A DNA stretch of 64,000 nucleotides, taken from positions 1,736,001 to 1,800,000 of the forward strand of contig CADCXA010000029.1 of the NCBI GenBank assembly GCA_902806565.1, in the 5' to 3' direction. The position numbers and the translations under genes are program-made. The notes below the pieces were generated by a model. That model was not told the origin of the DNA. It searched no databases and saw only the letters and a list, made by a program, of their open reading frames with translations. The stretch comes from Hypoxylon rubiginosum (taxonomy: Eukaryota; Ascomycota; Sordariomycetes; Xylariales; Hypoxylaceae). The stretch's first letter is position 1. Every line of letters starts with the position of its first letter. Positions 58,964 to 64,000 of this stretch are shown one piece after another.

Positions 58964-60019
58964 ATGACAAGTAAGACGAGCAACGGAAAACCACAGACAG
59001 CCGAAGAGGCAGCTGCCTTTCAGAACAATGCTCTCGCGCAGCAGTACGGCGGCGGCCACGCCGGCGGCTGGGTCGGCCGTCTTCCTTCGTCGTGGGTTCC
59101 GTACATCCAGCTAGCGCGACTGAGCCCGCCCGCCGCCTTCTTCCTCATCTACTTCCCGCACTTCTTCGGCGTCGTCCTCGCCGCCATCATCCAGCGGTCG
59201 CCCGTCTCCCAGGCGCTCCGCGCGGGCCTCGTCATGTTCGGCGGCAGCTTCTTCTTCTCCAACGCGGCCCACGGCTGGAACGACCTCATCGACGCGCCCA
59301 TCGACAAGGCTATCGCGCGAACGAGCAAGCGTCCCATCCCGCGGGGCGCCATCACGCCCCGCGCCGCCTTCGTGTTTACTGCTACGCAGGCCGTCGGCGC
59401 GGCCTCCTTCTTGCTCCTGATGCCCGAGGGGAGCGCGATCTACGCCGTCCCGAACATCATCGGCACCTTCTACTACCCCTGGGCCAAGCGCCACACCAAC
59501 TTCGCGCAGCTGGTCCTCGGGTGCTGCCTGGCCTGGGGGATCGTCATGGGATCCTGCGCGATGGGGCTCAAGCCCTTTACGGGAGGACCTTTCGGGAACG
59601 GCGGAAACCAGCTTTTCTGGGCCGAGCCGTCGACCGCCTCCCTCTACGTCGCGTGTGTCCTCTGGACGATCATCTACGATTCCATCTACGCGCACCAGGA
59701 CGTCAAGGACGACATCAAGGTGGGCCTCAAGAGCATTGCCGTCCTGTTCCGAGACCGCACGAAGCCCCTGCTGTGGCTGCTTCTCGGCTGCATGGGCGCG
59801 TTACTGTATACCTGCGGGACACTGCTCGACATGGGCGTCCCGTTCTACGTGATCGCCGGCGGCGGTTCTCTACTATCGCTTGGCGCTATGATCGCCAACG
59901 TCGAATTGAAGGACTCGGCGAGCTGCTGGTGGTGGTTTAGGTACGGATTCTGGCTGGCGGGGGGCGCGATCGCGGGTGGACTGGTGTCCGAGTACGTGCT
60001 CATTGGGCCGGCATTCTGA
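58964..60019 (+). CDS. UbiA-family aromatic prenyltransferase
   Basis: An intronless gene of 351 residues for an integral-membrane prenyltransferase that attaches a polyprenyl chain to an aromatic acceptor. The first Mg-diphosphate motif is N106-D107-x-x-D110-x-x-x-D114 (NDLIDAPID). The second is D239-x-x-Y-A-H-Q-D246-x-x-x-D250 (DSIYAHQDVKDD). About eight hydrophobic segments follow the UbiA pattern. The N-terminus (MTSKTSNGKPQTAEEAAAF) is acidic and polar, unlike the long basic mitochondrial presequence of COQ2, so a role outside ubiquinone synthesis is likely. Its length fits prenyltransferases of fungal meroterpenoid or prenylated-benzoate pathways. Neighbours (BBE oxidase, cupin, SDR, Zn2Cys6 regulator) support this. 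Acceptor and prenyl length unknown. Confidence 0.93.
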   Translation: MTSKTSNGKPQTAEEAAAFQNNALAQQYGGGHAGGWVGRLPSSWVPYIQLARLSPPAAFFLIYFPHFFGVVLAAIIQRSPVSQALRAGLVMFGGSFFFSNAAHGWNDLIDAPIDKAIARTSKRPIPRGAITPRAAFVFTATQAVGAASFLLLMPEGSAIYAVPNIIGTFYYPWAKRHTNFAQLVLGCCLAWGIVMGSCAMGLKPFTGGPFGNGGNQLFWAEPSTASLYVACVLWTIIYDSIYAHQDVKDDIKVGLKSIAVLFRDRTKPLLWLLLGCMGALLYTCGTLLDMGVPFYVIAGGGSLLSLGAMIANVELKDSASCWWWFRYGFWLAGGAIAGGLVSEYVLIGPAF

Positions 60020-62197
60020 GCATGCATTGGGTATCTGATTTCCCCCCCTCTTGCAAATATTATGATACGCGACGCATACATCTACCGTACCTAGGAGGTA
60101 GCAGGTACGCAATCATAATCCAATTGATAATGCCTATATGACTAGGAAGAATTCAGTGAAAGATGCCATTCGGTGTCAAAGATGGGTACCAACGTCGTAT
60201 TCCAACTTCCCCAAGGAGGTTGGAGCATTAAAGCAATGCACGTAATGCTGATAAAAGGGGACTTTTGAAAAATAGCTACCGTGTAGGGGTCGCTACCAGA
60301 TCGGAGCTTCGTGATGTTACATTGTAGACCGTCCGCGTTCCAAGTGACGATGATGACTTACGTAACCACCTTGGTGCTCCTCCCGGGCTCTCCCAAGATT
60401 GAGGGATCAGGGGATGGGTAAGAATCTGACAGCTCATATTGTTACCCCGTTTGCTCAAAGCCGACCGAGGTACATACCGTACCCCTTAGGAGAGACATGG
60501 ACCAATTTGCTGACCCGGATATCCCGACTCTCATCCGCTGGCAAATCGGGCAGCTCTTCTCGGCTCACGCGATAGCCGCGCCCATCACCAAGTCAGATCA
60601 CGACAGGGGGCGGTTGAAGCCGTTATTGCTAAGGTTGGTATTGTTATGCGCCGATCGTGAAAACGTCTTTAATTACCAACGTAGATTAGTCAGCTCGAGC
60701 CATCACTTTACAAATACACGCCAACATGCCAAAAGCGCGTGCCATACCTTATAGGTAGTACCAAAGATGCATTACCTCGAAATCAGTCAGTATATGGTAA
60801 TAGTAGTGTCATAACACGTTAGTTGTACCAAATATCAAATAATATTCTTAAGGTATCGGCTATCGAATTACGTTTACTTGACATCGTCCCGACCTATTGA
60901 CTGGATTAGAATCGTCGATGATAATATATACCTCTTACCGATGAATGTTTAATTACCTAGCACTAGCATCAAGCGTAGTATTTCGTGATATATTATCTAG
61001 CTCAACCTAGAACGGAGGTTACCTAGAGTCTCTAGTTAGAAGGTAAATGGCATGTCAAAGTACGTGTATGTCAAGGATTGAGTTGACTCTTTCGGCTCTA
61101 TTTAACTAGAGGCTGGTCTACTTGTCAAAGCACTCTAGCCAATGCTTTGAGCTTTCCACCTATCTTGAGAGATGAACCAGACGACATTCTCTCGCCGTGA
61201 TAAAAGTTATCCGAGACATGACTGCACGGCCCGGGAAATTGGATCCTCATGCAAGTCCCCGTCATGGTGCGTCAGGTAGTCGCACCTATTTGATTGTACC
61301 ACAACGCCAACATCTAGCAAAAGCAACTCCAACAACCACCTATATGCCTTCTTGAGCGAATACCGCTAATATGTACCTCCTATAGACAGGAGGCTTTATC
61401 AAAGTTTCATTTTGTTATATTTATGGAATCCCTTAGGATATAGTGGTGCTTCTAGAAAGACTGCTGTTGATAATGAGTATTGTTGTCCGGCTATACTTAA
61501 CTCGTCTATAAATTTGCTAATACTATGCTGGACTTCCCCAGAATCCAGCAAGTAATTCACTTTGCCAGAGATTTAACCCTTGACCTGCCGGCCTCCTCGT
61601 TCGTGTCCCAAGTTATTGAGACTGGTCTAGGAGACAGCTAATAGAAGTGATAGATATCGAACTGATCTCCTAAGGTCATTTTAGCTGTGCTAGACTTCTT
61701 GGTAACACGGAGACAGTCGAGCCAAGTTTACCGGCCGTCAAGAGTAACGAAATCTATTCAGACCAGAATCTCGTCTAAAAGCTACCCTACTGGATTATCT
61801 CGATATCCTGGTTATATCCGGCTTCGTAATGCCAAGAGGCTCTATGCCGTTCTTGTTAGTATACCGAAAGCCGATTATGCACTTTGCACCAATCAGCAGC
61901 TGGGAGACATCGGAGTTCGACGCCCCTGTTCCTGCATCACTTCGATGATGAAATAAAGGCTTGAAGTTGCAAAGTGGACTTCCGATCTCACTTCTGGCAA
62001 AAGGCCGATAGCATCTATTCACTCTCATACATAGTACTACTTGCAAAAGGCGAAATTACTAGTTTCCTAATATTAGGTAGTGAGGGCCGTGTTTTGAGGC
62101 TTCGTCTAGTTCAAATCAACTCCGACACCAGGTCCAAGACTCCTCCCCTTGGCTGCATTTGACTCCGATGCATTCTGAGGTCTAGCATCCTTCGAGG
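60020..62197. other. A/T-rich intergenic region
   Basis: 2.2 kb, mostly A/T-rich, with no supportable gene. Short frames near 60.5 and 61.7-61.95 kb show no motif. Confidence 0.4.
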
Positions 62198-64000
62198 ATG
62201 AATCACCAACACCAACCACCCGGAGGCCAGATTATAGATTTGCAGTCTACGCCTCCGAACCGCACCCTGACCGGAAAATACAGGCGTAATGGGAAACTAC
62301 AGTACGCATTTCCACCTCTCCCCGCTTCGAATCTGCACACGCTTACATTTAAGGGGCGCTGCGGGATCAAGCCAAGATTCCACGGCACGCATGGCATGTA
62401 AACGGAACCTATCTGGGGTCTTCTTTTGCCATATAACGTGCGCAGAGGGAATCTAGCTTGTTCCCGTCGTCCTACTCGTGATAGGTCTTGTGAGCCGTGT
62501 AGAAGATCTAAGCTAAGATGCGACCATGTTGTTCCGGCCTGTGGGAGATGCGTAAGGAGACGATGCGTCGACCAGTGCATCTACCATCCGAATCCCCTAA
62601 GTCAGGTTCGTCGGGTCGTCTATATATTACAACCTATCCTTATCCGGTCTTCTATCTGGAGGCTATGATTACTATATGCGCGTTGCCTTACTTGGTTGGA
62701 AGTGGAAGAGCTGAACTGATAGTACTTGATAATAGAGTCGACCAACAAGTGAAAATGCCCCTCTAACGCCTGTGACGTCGACGAATGATGAGGGTTCGGT
62801 GACTATCGTGCAGTCGATTGAGTTATCAAGAGCAGAATCCCCCGGCGTCATCACACCCCAGACTCCGCTGCCGCGTTCCATAGAAGCGGTTGGACGCGAA
62901 GTACACCGAGCTGCGTCCGCTCCGCCGCTGCACCTCCGGGACGAAAGCAACAACCGTACCGGAAGACAGTTCCTTGGCGAGACGTCCTATGTTTCTATCT
63001 TCGCAGACGGCCTGGGCGGCTGTCACGGCCTGACCTACTCTCATGCTCACAAAGTCAGGTTGTCACACGACAAGATAGTGCAAGGATGCAAGGTCCTATC
63101 TTTCCTAAAGGACAAACCTTCAATTCTTCGTTTGGTATCACGTTGGTACGAGATATGCGAAGACGAAGGCTGCATATGCATTGAGCCTATTATGAAAGAG
63201 TGGCTTTGGGGTCTTGGGGTTAACCATGGAGATATCGTAAGTATGAAAGTTGCTTCACTGCCTGCGAGCTGGCACCGTCTTCCAATGTGGAAAATTACGT
63301 GAAAGTGGAGCGTTAGATATCTCTCGTGACATGCTAACATGTGTTTAGCTGAGAGACCAGAACCCCGAAAAGATGCGTCGTCTAGTTGATCTACTTTGGC
63401 GTAATACTCAGACTTCAATTATCTTTAATGAGAAGACAACCGCGACGCAAGTGAGTAAAATGGGACTTATCATGCCCCCTCTATCAATATCCGTTTGAAA
63501 TACCTACGCAGAAGTTCCTTCACGGTTGTTAAACTAAAGACAAGGCTCGAACTCGTCCCGCTGCTAACTACCATGTGCTGTAGTGGGCACGCCTTGGAAC
63601 TGGACCTAACATACGATGGGAAGTTATCGGCCTCATCGCCGCCATCGTTGGCCAGTGCGCCAGTACCCCTGAACCATCGGATCGATTTTCCAAGAAGCAC
63701 AACTTGGCGCACCCATCGTTTCCGAGGCAGATGAGCGAGATTTCAGAGGCCTGCTTAAGTTTTACCCGCGAATGCGAAGTCCTCGGCGATATGTACATCT
63801 GGCTGCTTGTCGAAAATTATTCCTTGACTTCTAGTTTGTGCCCCTTCAAGATTGTCTATACATCGTCGTTTCATGGCTAAACGTATATATGACAGTGATC
63901 AAGGGAGAGAGCAGCCATACGACATATACCCAGAGCAGCGAGATAATGGCAACGGCTGTTGCTATGGGTCTGCATCAGGGAGTCGAAGCAGGAGATCGGT
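62198..64000 (+). CDS. Zn2Cys6 transcription factor (3' end outside window)
   Basis: A fungal binuclear-cluster regulator. Exons 62198-62301, 62485-62605, 62736-63236 and 63349-63450 are in phase; later exons continue at 63584-63833 and 63896 onward. Exon 1 (MNHQHQPPGGQIIDLQSTPP ... YRRNGKLQ) joins to SCEPCRRSKLRCDHVVPACG; with RCVRRRCVDQC this completes the six-Cys zinc cluster. The regulatory domain shows GTGPNIRWEVIGLIAA and MATAVAMGLHQG, typical of the fungal-specific domain. The join after 63450 is uncertain. Splicing 63450 to 63584 keeps frame, but a 13-nt exon at 63512-63524 (KFLH) looks homologous to the family and would break the frame downstream. It is 2.2 kb from the prenyltransferase gene and could be the cluster regulator. 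Confidence 0.82.

Noticed and set aside
59092..59940. Second plus-strand frame of 282 codons inside the prenyltransferase gene
   Set aside because: Arg/His/Pro-rich shadow frame of a GC-rich coding region, with no motif.
1..64000. CRISPR arrays, bacterial operons, ribosomal RNA genes
   Set aside because: The tandem repeats have no spacers, the genes have eukaryotic introns, and no rRNA sequence was recognised.

Overview
This window looks like a filamentous ascomycete genome, most likely a Sordariomycete. Coding regions are split by short GT-AG introns (about 48-190 nt) with CTAAC/CTGAC-like branch sites. The families present are typical fungal ones: PTH11/rhodopsin-domain membrane proteins, Zn2Cys6 and fungal-specific transcription factors, a GrrA-type F-box protein and a berberine-bridge-type oxidase. 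Intergenic DNA is rich in the palindrome TACCTAGGTA. A placement in Xylariales is only a guess. I modelled 19 protein genes. Exon phases were checked by hand for all multi-exon genes except the unresolved 5' end of the BAG gene and the 3' part of the last gene.

Layout: 0-4 kb has a divergent pair, an MFS monocarboxylate-type transporter (minus, running off the left edge) and a rhodopsin-domain protein (plus). 4-9.7 kb is gene-poor and repeat-like, with a 20-bp minisatellite and a broken, gag-like reading frame. 9.7-18.7 kb is a housekeeping block: ribosomal protein uL13/RPL16, a membrane-anchored BAG-domain protein, a dithiol glutaredoxin with two in-frame start codons, a His-tailed membrane protein, and a mitochondrial AIM18/chalcone-isomerase-like protein. 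19.4-36.4 kb is an accessory stretch: two more rhodopsin-domain proteins, a secreted alpha/beta hydrolase, a fungal-specific transcription-factor-domain protein, an SDR, and a quinate/sugar-type MFS transporter. Between these lie decayed repeats, including a segment of about 150 bp present twice. 36.4-43.2 kb has no supportable gene. 43.2-48.5 kb holds an intronless FAD monooxygenase and the F-box/LRR gene grrA.

51.4-64 kb is the most interesting stretch. In 12.6 kb it holds an SDR, a small cupin protein, a secreted FAD-linked (BBE-type) oxidase, an intronless UbiA prenyltransferase without an obvious mitochondrial presequence, and a Zn2Cys6 regulator that runs off the right edge. This resembles a small prenylated-aromatic (meroterpenoid-like) biosynthetic cluster with no PKS, NRPS or terpene cyclase in view, so core-enzyme-based mining might miss it. 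The grouping is inference; each gene call rests on visible motifs.
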